Shown: piece by piece, positions 6,954-15,816 of the stretch
Numbering within the stretch: position 1 is the first letter of the stretch
Layout: every line of letters starts with the position of its first letter
Source of the DNA: Kolteria novifilia
GTDB taxonomy: Bacteria; Planctomycetota; Planctomycetia; Kolteriales; Kolteriaceae
Assembly: GCA_007748055.1 (NCBI GenBank)
Contig: CP036279.1
Span: 5,952,001-6,016,000 of the forward strand
Reading direction: 5' to 3'
DNA: 64,000 nt
Made by a program: the position numbers and the translations under genes
The notes under the pieces: generated by a model
The model's database searches: none
The model's input: the letters and a program-made list of their open reading frames with translations, nothing else
What the model was told of the DNA's origin: nothing

Positions 6954-9026
6954 TCAGCCCACCAGCGCCAATGACAACGTCTTGCCGTAACGCTGGAGGA
7001 CGGTGCGGCGGAGGATGGCCCAGGCGGGGTCGGAGAGGGAGGGGTCGTGGTCGATGAGCTTGCGGGCGTCGCCGCGGGCACGCTCGAGGATCGCGCGATC
7101 GCGGAGAAAGTCGCCGACGCGGCAGCCGAGGAACCCGTGCTGGCGGGCTCCGACCGGGTCGCCGATGCCACGGCGCTGGGCGTCAAGCTCGGCGATGCGG
7201 AAACCGTCGTTGGTGTCGGCGAAGTCTCGCAGCCGCGCGGTCGTCTCTTCGTCCTCGCTGGCGTCGATAAGCAGGCAGATTCCCTTCTGCTGGCCCCGTC
7301 CGACCCGGCCGCGGATTTGATGAAGCTGGCTCAAGCCGAAGCGCTCGGCATGCTCGATCACGATGACGTTCGCGTTGGGAATGTCGAGGCCGACCTCGAT
7401 GATCACCGTGCTGAGCAGCAGCCGCAGATCGCCCTTGCGGAACCGGCGCAGGATGCCGTCGCGATCCTTGTCGGCCATCTTCCCATGAACGACGCCCAGC
7501 GGGATGTCGGCGAACCGGGCAGCGAGTTCCGATTCGAGTGACGCGAGGTCGCGGGTCTCTTCCTCCTCGCTCTCGATCCGCGGCGAGACCACCATGGCCT
7601 GCTGCCCCATACGGAGCTGTTTTTCGAGGTGCCCGTAGGCTCGATCGCGCGCGTCGGCGGGGACGAGGTAGGTCTCGGTCTCGCCGCGTCCCGGTGGTCG
7701 GGAGCGGATGATCGAAAGGTCGAGATCTCCGAACCACGTCATCGCCAATGATCGCGGGATCGGCGTCGCGGTCATCACCAAGCGGTGCGGCTGAGGCTCC
7801 AATTCATCGAACGCCGCCCGTTGTCGCACGCCGAACTTGTGCTGCTCATCGATCACCACAAGGCCGAGCTTCGAAAACGTAACATCTTTACTCAGAAGAG
7901 CATGCGTTCCGACAACGAGGTCGACTTCCCCCTCGTGCAGTTTCTCGAGGATCGCTCCTCGTTCTCCCGCCGGCAGGGAGCCCGTCAGCAGCCGACGGCG
8001 GACTCGGCTCTCCGAGAGATACCCGTCGAGCGTCCGAAAATGTTGTCGTGCAAGGATTTCCGTCGGGGCCATCAGCGCGACTTGGTACCCCGCGGCGACG
8101 CTGGCCAAGAGGGCATAGATCGCGACCGCCGTCTTCCCCGACCCGACGTCCCCCTGCAAGAGCCGGTTCATCGGGGCCGTACCGGCAAGGTCTCCAACGA
8201 TGTCGGCGACAGCGCGGTCCTGGTCGGGGGTGAGCTGGAAGGGCAATAGCCTGCGAATCCGCGCATCGACCTGGGGCGAGACGGGGACGTTGGGGCATGG
8301 CCGACGCTGCCGCGACTTGCGTTTGAGGGCGAGCGCGACCTGGAGGACGAGGAACTCCTCGTAGGCGAGTTGTTGCCGCCCGCGATGGGCCTCTTCGATC
8401 GTATTGGGGGCGTGAATGGCCCGAATTGACTCCGAAATGGACAGAAAACGATGCTTTTTGAGCGCCTTTTCGGGCAAAACGTCCTCAAACTCGTCCGAAA
8501 AGCGCTCTAAACACCACGCGATCGCCTCCCGCAAGCGCTCGGGGCGGAGCCCTTCGGTCAGCGGGTAGACTGGCTCGATGCCGGGGGTGGTCGGCTCCTC
8601 GGAATCGCCCATCGGCTCGATCCGCGGGTTGGACATCATCCGCCGGCCATCGCGGAAACGGCACTTGCCCGTCAGTCGGTAGCGTTGCTCTCCGGAGAGC
8701 ATGTCGACGATGTCAGGACGGTGGAACCACTGAACCTTCAGCCAGCCGCTGCGGTCGGCGAAATGGGCCTCGACCCACTCCTTGCCGGTGCGGGAATAGC
8801 GAACCTCGGCCCGATCGAGCGTGACCTCGACGACCTGTTCGCCATCGCCGGTGAGATCCGCGACGGAGCTGATCTGCCGCAAATCGCGATAGTCGCGAGG
8901 CAGCAGGTAGAGGAGATCCTCGACGGTGCGAACGCCCAGCCGCACGAGGAGTTCGGCCCGTTGGGGACCGATCCCTTTCACCCATTGTACACTCTCGGCC
9001 AGCGGATTTTTGCCCGACTCGCTCAT
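6954..9026 (-). CDS. recG: ATP-dependent DNA helicase RecG
   Basis: 690 residues, the normal RecG length. The start is the ATG at 9026 (MSESGKNPLAESVQWVKG), overlapping the upstream gene's stop by 4 bases. RecG unwinds branched DNA such as stalled replication forks and Holliday junctions. The N-terminal wedge domain includes VKGIGPQRAELLVRLGV and the YLLPRDYRD segment. The helicase core has Walker A GDVGSGKT (about residue 291), DEQHKFGVRQR, TATPIPRSLAMT and the C-terminal motif with IEHAERFGLSQLHQIRGRVGRG. It is the last gene of a minus-strand run after two paralogous membrane proteins, an unusual partnership. Confidence 0.97.
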   Translation of the reverse strand: MSESGKNPLAESVQWVKGIGPQRAELLVRLGVRTVEDLLYLLPRDYRDLRQISSVADLTGDGEQVVEVTLDRAEVRYSRTGKEWVEAHFADRSGWLKVQWFHRPDIVDMLSGEQRYRLTGKCRFRDGRRMMSNPRIEPMGDSEEPTTPGIEPVYPLTEGLRPERLREAIAWCLERFSDEFEDVLPEKALKKHRFLSISESIRAIHAPNTIEEAHRGRQQLAYEEFLVLQVALALKRKSRQRRPCPNVPVSPQVDARIRRLLPFQLTPDQDRAVADIVGDLAGTAPMNRLLQGDVGSGKTAVAIYALLASVAAGYQVALMAPTEILARQHFRTLDGYLSESRVRRRLLTGSLPAGERGAILEKLHEGEVDLVVGTHALLSKDVTFSKLGLVVIDEQHKFGVRQRAAFDELEPQPHRLVMTATPIPRSLAMTWFGDLDLSIIRSRPPGRGETETYLVPADARDRAYGHLEKQLRMGQQAMVVSPRIESEEEETRDLASLESELAARFADIPLGVVHGKMADKDRDGILRRFRKGDLRLLLSTVIIEVGLDIPNANVIVIEHAERFGLSQLHQIRGRVGRGQQKGICLLIDASEDEETTARLRDFADTNDGFRIAELDAQRRGIGDPVGARQHGFLGCRVGDFLRDRAILERARGDARKLIDHDPSLSDPAWAILRRTVLQRYGKTLSLALVG

Positions 9027-10555
9027 GGCTTCGCGGGCTCGCTGGAGATCCGTCGTTCGAGAATCACGGCAACGTCGTCCTCGTAGATCATCTCCCAGTC
9101 GGGATGGTCCAGCAAGCGGCTGATCAGGGGCGTTTTCGGCCGAAAACAGACGATTTCGACCCCTCTTTCGTCGAGAATCGTCTCCGAACCGGGGACCGCA
9201 TTGGCCAGCGAGAAATATTCCTCGATGTGTTCGCGCCCCTGCACCTCGGTGCGATCGTCGATCCAGTTGAGCGTCTCGGGCCAACCGAGCCACGTCACAT
9301 AGCCGCCCCAGTTGTAGTCGTGAAGAATCGTTTTACCGGGACGATGCTCGATGAGCCATCCGAGCGCCCGATCGGGAATCTTTCTTGGATTGTGCCCCGC
9401 GTAGTCGTCGGTCACGCGTGCCCAGCCGAGAAGGCCCACCCCGATCGCGACGCTCCAAAGAAACGGCCTCGGGCGCGACGACGAGCCGGCGAGGAGTTGC
9501 CTCAGCCCCTCGGAAAGTGAAACGCGCGAAGCCCAATCTCTAAGGACTGGGACGTCGAGGCACAAGCGAGCGAGCATCGGCACCACCACGAGTACCCAAA
9601 GGCCGACGAAGCGCCGCGAGCTCAAGGCGTAGTGTAGCCAAAGAAGCGAGAGCCCAAGCTCAACCAAGTTCGGACGACGTCGGCTCACCGCGAGAAGCAG
9701 CGGAACCGCGAGCATGAGCAGTTCGTAGCGAATCCCGCCCGGAGCCTTGAAGTCCGGCGAGAACCATTCGGTGTGCAAGCTGAGGAAGTACGAATTTCCC
9801 AACAGCTTGAAGACCCACGTGTAGAGTGTCCAGCCGTACGGGTTCAGGCACGTCGCGAGCACACAGCCGGGAAAGAGGTAGGCCCAAACGAGCACCCGCG
9901 ATCGAGCCGCTTGCCGAGTCTCGGCGTTCGAAGTCAGCAGCGCGATCCCAAGTTCGATGACTCCCGCCCCGACCATGGTGAGTAGCCCCGCCGCGAAGCC
10001 GCCGTGCGTGTTGGCCCAGAGCATCATCAGCGGCATGAGCCAAAGCATGCGTCGCTGCGAGTAGCGGCCCTCGTGAAACCCGACACATGCCCGTGCGACG
10101 AGCATGATGAAGAGTAGCGACGCGACATTGGGACGCGCGGCCCAACTCATCGCGGTCGCGGTCGCGGCCCAAACGGTCCACCCCGCGGCCGCCGGCCACG
10201 GAACCCCATCGACGCGAAGCATTCCGTAAAGCAAGCGGAACGTGAAGGCGAGGACGAGCGTCACCACCACGGCGATGCCTTCCTTGCCTCCCCAAGCCTC
10301 CCCAAAGCGGAGGACGAGGTCACCGATCCACTGATTCGTTCGCCAAGGGGCTCCACGCCGTGGGCCGGAAAAGGGATCCTCAGAGAGCCAGCCGCCCTGT
10401 GCGATCATCGCGTCGATGTTGCGAAGGTGCCAACCGAGCCCCGGATCATCGAGCATGCCGTTCTTCGCGCGCGGCATTATCCCCGCGATCAGCACGAGGA
10501 ACAGCACATCGGCGATCGAAAGGGCGTACCAAGTTCGTTTCACGACATCGCTCAT
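9023..10555 (-). CDS. Integral membrane protein, GT-C-like, paralog of the gene at 10614
   Basis: 510 residues with about ten hydrophobic helices (for example VLFLVLIAGIM, AAGWTVWAATATAMSW, LVELGLSLLWLHYALS). An N-terminal motif reads LDDPGLGWHLRNIDAMIAQGG, then DPFSGP, like the Asp-containing first loop of lipid-linked GT-C glycosyltransferases. A soluble C-terminal part (about 420-510) holds GYVTWLGWPETLNWIDDRTEVQG. It is the same length as the neighbour at 10614 and similar throughout, so a tandem duplication is likely. Enzymatic activity is only inferred from the loop pattern. The stop overlaps the recG start. Confidence 0.8.
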   Translation of the reverse strand: MSDVVKRTWYALSIADVLFLVLIAGIMPRAKNGMLDDPGLGWHLRNIDAMIAQGGWLSEDPFSGPRRGAPWRTNQWIGDLVLRFGEAWGGKEGIAVVVTLVLAFTFRLLYGMLRVDGVPWPAAAGWTVWAATATAMSWAARPNVASLLFIMLVARACVGFHEGRYSQRRMLWLMPLMMLWANTHGGFAAGLLTMVGAGVIELGIALLTSNAETRQAARSRVLVWAYLFPGCVLATCLNPYGWTLYTWVFKLLGNSYFLSLHTEWFSPDFKAPGGIRYELLMLAVPLLLAVSRRRPNLVELGLSLLWLHYALSSRRFVGLWVLVVVPMLARLCLDVPVLRDWASRVSLSEGLRQLLAGSSSRPRPFLWSVAIGVGLLGWARVTDDYAGHNPRKIPDRALGWLIEHRPGKTILHDYNWGGYVTWLGWPETLNWIDDRTEVQGREHIEEYFSLANAVPGSETILDERGVEIVCFRPKTPLISRLLDHPDWEMIYEDDVAVILERRISSEPAKP

Positions 10556-10613
10556 GGTCCCTCGCCCAAGGAACTCCGCCTCGCGTCCGAGTCCAGGTTC
10601 CCCGCATCGGTGA

Positions 10614-12146
10614 TCAGTTGTCGGGCGTCTCTTCCCGCTTCTTTCGCTCGAGCACGACGGCGTATTTGCCCTCGTGAATGATGCTCCAGTCCGGATGTTC
10701 GAGCAAGCGACTCACCAAGGGCGTGTCGCGGGGCAGACAGACAATCTCGACCCCTCCCCGAACGAGTTGTTCCTCCCAACCGGGAGCCGCGTCGAGCAAC
10801 GAGAAGTAGTCCTTCACGTGCTCCTCGCCCTGCACCTCGTTGCGATCATCGATCCAGTTCTTGGTCTCCGGCCAACCCGACCAGGTGACGTAGCCTCCCC
10901 AGTTGTAGTGGTGCAGGATCGTCTTCTCGCCGTGGTGTTCGGTCAACCAATCGAGCGTTTGCGTGGGGATGCGTTTCTGGTTGTGCGCGGCGTAGTCGTC
11001 CGTCAGCCGTGCCCAACCGAGAAAGACGACCGCGATGACCAGGCTCCAGAAGAAGGGAGCGGGCCGGCTCGGCGGTTTCGCCAACAGAGCTGCCAGGTCG
11101 CTGGAGATCGGAAACCGCTCGCCGAGTCGCTTCCAAAAGGGAAGCTCGAGACTCAAGCGAGCCATCATCGGAATGGAAACCAGCACCCAAAGAGCGACGT
11201 AGCGTCGACCCGACAGGGCGAAGTGAAGCCACAAGAGGCATAGCGCCAGTTCCAGCGCGTTCACGCGGCGACGGCTGAATGTCAGCAGGACCGGCAATGC
11301 GAGCATCAACGACTCGTAGCGAAACGCGCCGGTCGCGTGAAAGTCGGGGGACTTCCACTCGGTATGTAACCCCATGAAGAAGGGATCGCCGAGGAGTTGA
11401 AAGATCCACGGGTAGAGCCCCCAGCCGTACGGGTTGATCAACGTCGCCGCGACGCACGCGGGAAACAGGATGACGAGAAAGACGAATCGCGCGATCCCGC
11501 CGCTTCGCTGCTCCGGTTCGGGAGCCAGGACGCCGATGCCCAGTTCGATCAATGCGGTGGCGGCGAGCGTCACCAGTCCGGCGACGAAACCGCCGTGCGT
11601 GTTGGCCCAGAGCGTCATCAGGGGCACCAGCCAGAACATGCGGCGTCTACTGATGCGACCCTCGTGGAAAAGATTGCAGGCGCGGACGAGAAGCATCAGG
11701 AAGAGAAGCGACGCGACGTTCGGCCTGGCCCCCCAACTCAGCGCGGTCGCCATGACGCCCCAAAAGGTCCAGAACAAGGCCGCGGGCCAGGAGAGGCCGT
11801 CCGAACGAAAGATCCCGTAGAGGATCCGGTACATGAACGCGAGGAACAGCGTCATGACCGCGGCGATCCCTTCCTTGCCGCCCCAAGCTTCGCCGAGGCG
11901 TAGGACGAGGTCGCCAAGCCATTGATTGGTCCGCCAAGCGGCTCCGGCCCGCGGCCCCGAGAAAGGGTCTTCCATGAGCCAGCCCCCCTGCTGCCACATG
12001 GCATCGACGTTGCGCAGGTGCCAGCCGAGCCCCGGATCGTCGAGCATCCCAAACTGGGAGCGCTGAACGATTCCCAAGACCAGGATGAGGAAGAGGATGT
12101 CGGGAATACCCAGGGCAAACCAGGAAGATTTCGACGTGTTGCTCAT
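10614..12146 (-). CDS. Integral membrane protein, GT-C-like, paralog of the gene at 9023
   Basis: 510 residues, preceded by GAGGGG. It has the same layout as the downstream paralog: first-loop motif LDDPGLGWHLRNVDAMWQQGG and DPFSGPRAGAAWRTNQW, about ten membrane helices, and a C-terminal periplasmic-type segment with GYVTWSGWPETKNWIDDRNEVQG. The paralogs share nearly every motif but differ in many hydrophobic positions, so the duplication is old. It is the first gene of the run ending in recG, with 58 bases to the next gene. Substrate unknown. Confidence 0.8.
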   Translation of the reverse strand: MSNTSKSSWFALGIPDILFLILVLGIVQRSQFGMLDDPGLGWHLRNVDAMWQQGGWLMEDPFSGPRAGAAWRTNQWLGDLVLRLGEAWGGKEGIAAVMTLFLAFMYRILYGIFRSDGLSWPAALFWTFWGVMATALSWGARPNVASLLFLMLLVRACNLFHEGRISRRRMFWLVPLMTLWANTHGGFVAGLVTLAATALIELGIGVLAPEPEQRSGGIARFVFLVILFPACVAATLINPYGWGLYPWIFQLLGDPFFMGLHTEWKSPDFHATGAFRYESLMLALPVLLTFSRRRVNALELALCLLWLHFALSGRRYVALWVLVSIPMMARLSLELPFWKRLGERFPISSDLAALLAKPPSRPAPFFWSLVIAVVFLGWARLTDDYAAHNQKRIPTQTLDWLTEHHGEKTILHHYNWGGYVTWSGWPETKNWIDDRNEVQGEEHVKDYFSLLDAAPGWEEQLVRGGVEIVCLPRDTPLVSRLLEHPDWSIIHEGKYAVVLERKKREETPDN

Positions 12147-12437
12147 CGCCCCTCATCACCGAGCCGATTGGGTAGACCGCGACCGATACGAGAACCTAGC
12201 CTATCCGAACCGGGCTGCCGGGACGAATCGGGATTTTGTCCGTGTCGTCGGTGAAATCGCTATTGCCGGAACCAAAGTTGTTTCAATCGCTGACAATCGA
12301 GCGAGAACGATTTGAATCGCTCGATCTAGAACGCACGATTGTTGATGGTTGGGAGGTCCGTTCCCAGATGGAAGGCGTTCGCCGCGTTCTCTCCTCGCCC
12401 GCCCGTATCGTTCGACCCTCGCCCTCGCGGAGGAGCC

Positions 12438-13043
12438 ATGTTCAGCCGCCGTTTCGCCCCGAGTCTCGTCGCCGCCTTCGTCGTTTCGGCGACATCCTCC
12501 GCGGAAGAGCCGATCATCTTCCCACAAGACCATGTCGCGCAGTCGCCGCCGGTCGTCCGCCCGGTGTTGGCTCCCGCGATGGGCCGGCCCCCACGCAGCA
12601 CCTTCGTGCCGTGGTCGCCGGATCAACAGGCTCCCGATCCCGTGCTCGACTCGTTGAGGCAGGAGATCCAAGTCGCTCCCGCGGGGCCCGCCCCGCAACC
12701 GCTCGTTGGCGTACCCGCCGAGTATGGTGCCCCAGTGATCGTTGGCGCTCCCGCCGCCGGCGGCCTTCTTGTCGGGCCGCCCGCCACCGCAAACCTGGTG
12801 ATCGACGAGCGGAAAGAGAAGCCCCCAATCCGCTTCAAGGGAGACAAGCCGTTCATGCCGATGCGGCCTTTCACCTTCAAGCAACCCTATTCCGGCATCT
12901 GCTTCACGATCGACATCCCCGCGCACGGCCTCCGCGACATCGACTACGGTCGAAAGGAGATCGAGCTCGAGTACGGTCACGGCTGCGAGATCGAGATCGA
13001 CTTCCACAAAGATGGGCGGGTAACCGTCGACTACGACTTTTGA
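12438..13043 (+). CDS. Hypothetical exported protein, proline-rich middle
   Basis: 201 residues from the ATG at 12438, preceded by GGAGGAG. A signal peptide (SLVAAFVVSATSSA before EEP) is followed by a proline- and alanine-rich stretch (about 25-125) that is probably disordered. The C-terminal domain of about 75 residues has IPAHGLRDIDYGRKEIELEY and EIEIDFHKDGRVTVDYDF, alternating acidic beta strands. No family recognised. It is divergent from the membrane-protein operon. The stop is followed within 25 bases by the 33-bp tandem repeats. Confidence 0.7.
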   Translation: MFSRRFAPSLVAAFVVSATSSAEEPIIFPQDHVAQSPPVVRPVLAPAMGRPPRSTFVPWSPDQQAPDPVLDSLRQEIQVAPAGPAPQPLVGVPAEYGAPVIVGAPAAGGLLVGPPATANLVIDERKEKPPIRFKGDKPFMPMRPFTFKQPYSGICFTIDIPAHGLRDIDYGRKEIELEYGHGCEIEIDFHKDGRVTVDYDF

Positions 13044-13065
13044 ACCGACCTCTCTATGGCTACCA

Positions 13066-13247
13066 CCGGTTGCTTCGCTACCAACTCTTTGGCTACCGCC
13101 GGTTGCTTCGCTACCAACTCTTTGGCGAGCACCGGTTGCTTCGCTACCAACTCTTTGGCGAGCACCGGTTGCTTCGCTACCAACTCTTTGGCGAGCACCG
13201 GTTGCCTCGCTACTAGCTCCTTGGGAAGCACCGGTTGCTTCGCTACC
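13066..13247. repeat. 33-bp tandem repeat, five full units and a partial sixth
   Basis: Units start at 13066, 13099, 13132, 13165, 13198 and 13231; each begins CCGGTTGCTTCGCTACC. The middle units are identical and the outer ones drift. Two more units occur at 13388 and 13421. Because 33 is divisible by three, both strands stay open and give artificial 11-residue repeats. Confidence 0.9.
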
Positions 13248-13377
13248 GGTGCGGCGCAAGCCGCAAGAAGTCTCGGATGACGCGATCAAACGCCAAGCAA
13301 CCCCGGCGGAGATCCGGAAGTCCGTGTGAAGCGAGCCGCCGGTGGTACGTGGCAGGCAGATGGCCTGCCCTACGGGA
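13231..13377. repeat. 147-bp long repeat, copy 1
   Basis: Matches 13421-13567 with about two differences and ends in a palindrome (13351-13369, stem GGCAGGC/GCCTGCC) followed by CTACGGG. Together with 13421-13567 it fills the gap before the SDR gene. Confidence 0.88.
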
Positions 13378-13420
13378 ACTGCTACCGCCGGTTGCTTCGC
13401 TACCAACTCTTTGGCGAGCA

Positions 13421-13567
13421 CCGGTTGCTTCGCTACCGGTGCGGCGCAAGCCGCAAGAAGTCTCGGATGACGCGATCAAACGCCAAGCGACCCCGGCGGA
13501 GATCCGGAAGTCCGTGTGAAGCGAACCGCCGGTGGTACGTGGCAGGCAGATGGCCTGCCCTACGGGA
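13421..13567. repeat. 147-bp long repeat, copy 2
   Basis: Offset of 190 from copy 1. It contains the same terminal palindrome with CTACGGG tail at 13541-13566 and begins with the same 33-bp unit start. Confidence 0.88.
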
Positions 13568-13587
13568 GTGCGCCTACGAATGGTGGG

Positions 13588-15147
13588 TCAAGACCTGCCC
13601 GTCGGATCGCTCTCGCGAACCTTTTCCCAAATCGCGCGTTTCATGATTCGTTCGGGAAGGCTCGGGAAGCAGTGTCCCAACCAGGCGATCGCGGCGTTGC
13701 CGAGCCCCGGGACGAGATGACTGCGTCGCGCGGAGATCGCGGTGACGATCGACTTGGCGAGTTCGTCGGGAGCCATCCGCTTGCCTTCGGTCCTGTTGTC
13801 GGGACTGTGGCGACGAGCGTGCTCGGTGCGCGTGGGGCCTGGAAAGACGGTGAGCACGGCGATATCGCGTTCGGCCGCGGTGATGGAGAGCCCACGAGCG
13901 TAAGCGGCAAGGGCGTCCTTGGTGGCGGCATAGACCGCGGCTCCCGGATAGCTGACGTAGCGAGAAAGCGACGATAGGTAAACGAGCGACCCGTGCGCCG
14001 AGATCGTTTCGTTGGCGAGCAAGTCGGCGCTCAGGTGCAACGGCGCCCGCAAATTGACCTCCAAGAGCCGACGCTGCGTGGCGAGATCCGCGTCGCGAAA
14101 GGGGCCGACGTCGTTGATCCCAGCGTTGTGAATGACGATGTCGAAGGGCCCCTTCTCTTCGAGCCAGCCAGCGATCGTCGGATAGGTCTCGCGAGCGGCC
14201 AAGTCGGCGCGCAAAAACTCGAAATGGCCCGGTAGCTTATTCAACGCCGCGCGCGTCCGAGCCCCCTTGTCCGCGTCGACGTCAATACCGAAGACGACGC
14301 GTCCCATCGACACGTACTGATGGGCAAGCGCCCGCCCGATGCCATCCGCGGCCCCGGTGACAACGATCTTGCGCGGCTCTCGACGAGACCGCCCCCAAGG
14401 TCGACGGCCGAAGCGAAGCAACGGATCGAGCACGTCCTCGCCATAACGTCCGAGGCACGAAACCAGCCGATTGACCATCCCGATCGTGGCCCAAGGTAGC
14501 CCTCGATCGACCGCGCGAGCGATACCCTGAGCGACCTCGTCGGCAGGGGCGAAGACCCGACGACGCGCGGCTTCGCTGGTGAGACCGACCTTCGCGTGAA
14601 GCCCCGTCCGCGTCGCGCCTGGGCGGACGACGTGAACGCTGACCTCGCCCTGAAGCTCGATCCGCAGACTTCGGGCGAATCCCTCGAGCCCCGCCTTGGT
14701 CGCGGCGTAAACGGTGAATTCCGGCGAGGGTAGTTCCGTGACCATCGACGTTACGAAGACAAGCTTGCCCTTCGCGGCCGAGAGATGAGGCAGTAGCTCG
14801 TGCGTCAGGGCGATCGGCGTCCAGAGGTTGACGTCGATCACCTCGTCGATCGACGAGGCCGACTGTTCCTCCGGCCGCCCGAACCAGCCGGTGCCGGCAT
14901 TGTGGAGAAGGATGTCGAGATGCTCGATGTCGTGTTCGACAAGAAAGGCCTCGACAACTTCCGGGGCGTCGGGACGTGCGAGATCGGCTTGGCAGTAGAG
15001 GACCCGCGGTGGAAGTCGTTCAAGGACCTCCTCGGCGCTTCGGCGGCCGACGACAATCGTCCGTTCCCCCGCCGACGCGTAGAGCCTCGCCAGCGCGAGT
15101 CCGATCCCGTCGGTTCCTCCCGTGATCAGGACGGTGCGCCTGGCCAT
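13588..15147 (-). CDS. Tandem fusion of two short-chain dehydrogenase/reductase domains
   Basis: 519 residues from the ATG at 15147 (MARRTVLITGG). Domain 1 (about 1-240) has the cofactor motif TGGTDGIG, LLHNAGTG and active-site YAATKAG with the upstream Ser in VTSMV. Domain 2 (about 265-500) has TGAADGIG, VIHNAGIN and YAATKDA with SSLSR. Both keep the Ser-Tyr-Lys set and the glycine-rich NAD(P) site, so both halves look active. SDRs are usually about 250 residues, so this is a genuine tandem fusion. Substrate cannot be inferred. It lies 7 bases after the GNAT gene stop, as one operon. Confidence 0.88.
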   Translation of the reverse strand: MARRTVLITGGTDGIGLALARLYASAGERTIVVGRRSAEEVLERLPPRVLYCQADLARPDAPEVVEAFLVEHDIEHLDILLHNAGTGWFGRPEEQSASSIDEVIDVNLWTPIALTHELLPHLSAAKGKLVFVTSMVTELPSPEFTVYAATKAGLEGFARSLRIELQGEVSVHVVRPGATRTGLHAKVGLTSEAARRRVFAPADEVAQGIARAVDRGLPWATIGMVNRLVSCLGRYGEDVLDPLLRFGRRPWGRSRREPRKIVVTGAADGIGRALAHQYVSMGRVVFGIDVDADKGARTRAALNKLPGHFEFLRADLAARETYPTIAGWLEEKGPFDIVIHNAGINDVGPFRDADLATQRRLLEVNLRAPLHLSADLLANETISAHGSLVYLSSLSRYVSYPGAAVYAATKDALAAYARGLSITAAERDIAVLTVFPGPTRTEHARRHSPDNRTEGKRMAPDELAKSIVTAISARRSHLVPGLGNAAIAWLGHCFPSLPERIMKRAIWEKVRESDPTGRS

Positions 15148-15154
15148 CAATCGC

Positions 15155-15649
15155 TCACTCTCGAGAGCCCCGGTCGCCGTCAAAACGCAGATCCATCCAG
15201 AGATGATCGATGTCCGCCTCCACGAAGACCTCTCCGCGAGGGACGTAGCCAAGACGTTCGTAGAAGTCGCGCACGATGACTTGAGCGGCGACGGTGACGC
15301 CCGAATAGCCGAGTCCCCGTGCTTCGTCCTGCGCGAAGCGCATCAGGGCCGTGCCCAAGCCTTGCCCCCGATGGGGCTGCCGGACCGCGACGCGACCGAC
15401 GCGAACGAGCTGATCTTGGTCGGATGGCAGAAGCATTCGTGCCGTCCCGGCCGGATTTCCTAGGATCGACGCCAGGGCGTGGCGAACGCGCGACGACGTC
15501 AGCGGCGCGGCATCGTGCTCGTCGATTTCGATCTCTTCGGGAACCGCTTGCTCGGCGATAAAGACCTCGCGGCGAATCGCGAGAGCGTGCCGCAAGCATT
15601 CCGGCCTGTCGATCCATTCGAGCGTCAACGTGTTCATGCCCTTCAACAT
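15155..15649 (-). CDS. GNAT-family N-acetyltransferase
   Basis: 164 residues; an ATG four codons in (15637), preceded by GAAGGG, is an alternative start. The acetyl-CoA site reads RVAVRQPHRGQGLGTALM, the classic R/Q-x-x-G-x-G/A pattern. The preceding N-terminal part (RREVFIAEQAVPEEIEIDEHD) is like YjcF/ElaA-type acetyltransferases, followed by the FYERLGYVPRGEVFVEADIDHLWM ending. The acceptor substrate is unknown. It is followed closely by the SDR fusion, so the two are probably co-expressed. Confidence 0.88.
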   Translation of the reverse strand: MLKGMNTLTLEWIDRPECLRHALAIRREVFIAEQAVPEEIEIDEHDAAPLTSSRVRHALASILGNPAGTARMLLPSDQDQLVRVGRVAVRQPHRGQGLGTALMRFAQDEARGLGYSGVTVAAQVIVRDFYERLGYVPRGEVFVEADIDHLWMDLRFDGDRGSRE

Positions 15650-15816
15650 AGAAAGCTGGTGTTGCCGGATCGCGACTTCCGGTTCATCCTGTCGCGAAGG
15701 GGGACCGGACTCGGCGCTGGCACGAGGACGATGTCGGTCGGAGAGGAAACCATGGCCTCCGCCAAATGGGCACCAGTGGCGGCAACCATGAAACCACCAG
15801 GAGCAACAGACGCATC

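Noticed and set aside
13031-13421. Open frames on both strands with 11-residue repeats (ELVAKQP and TGCFATNSLA types)
   Set aside because: They are produced by the 33-bp tandem repeat on both strands; no ribosome site or homologous fold.
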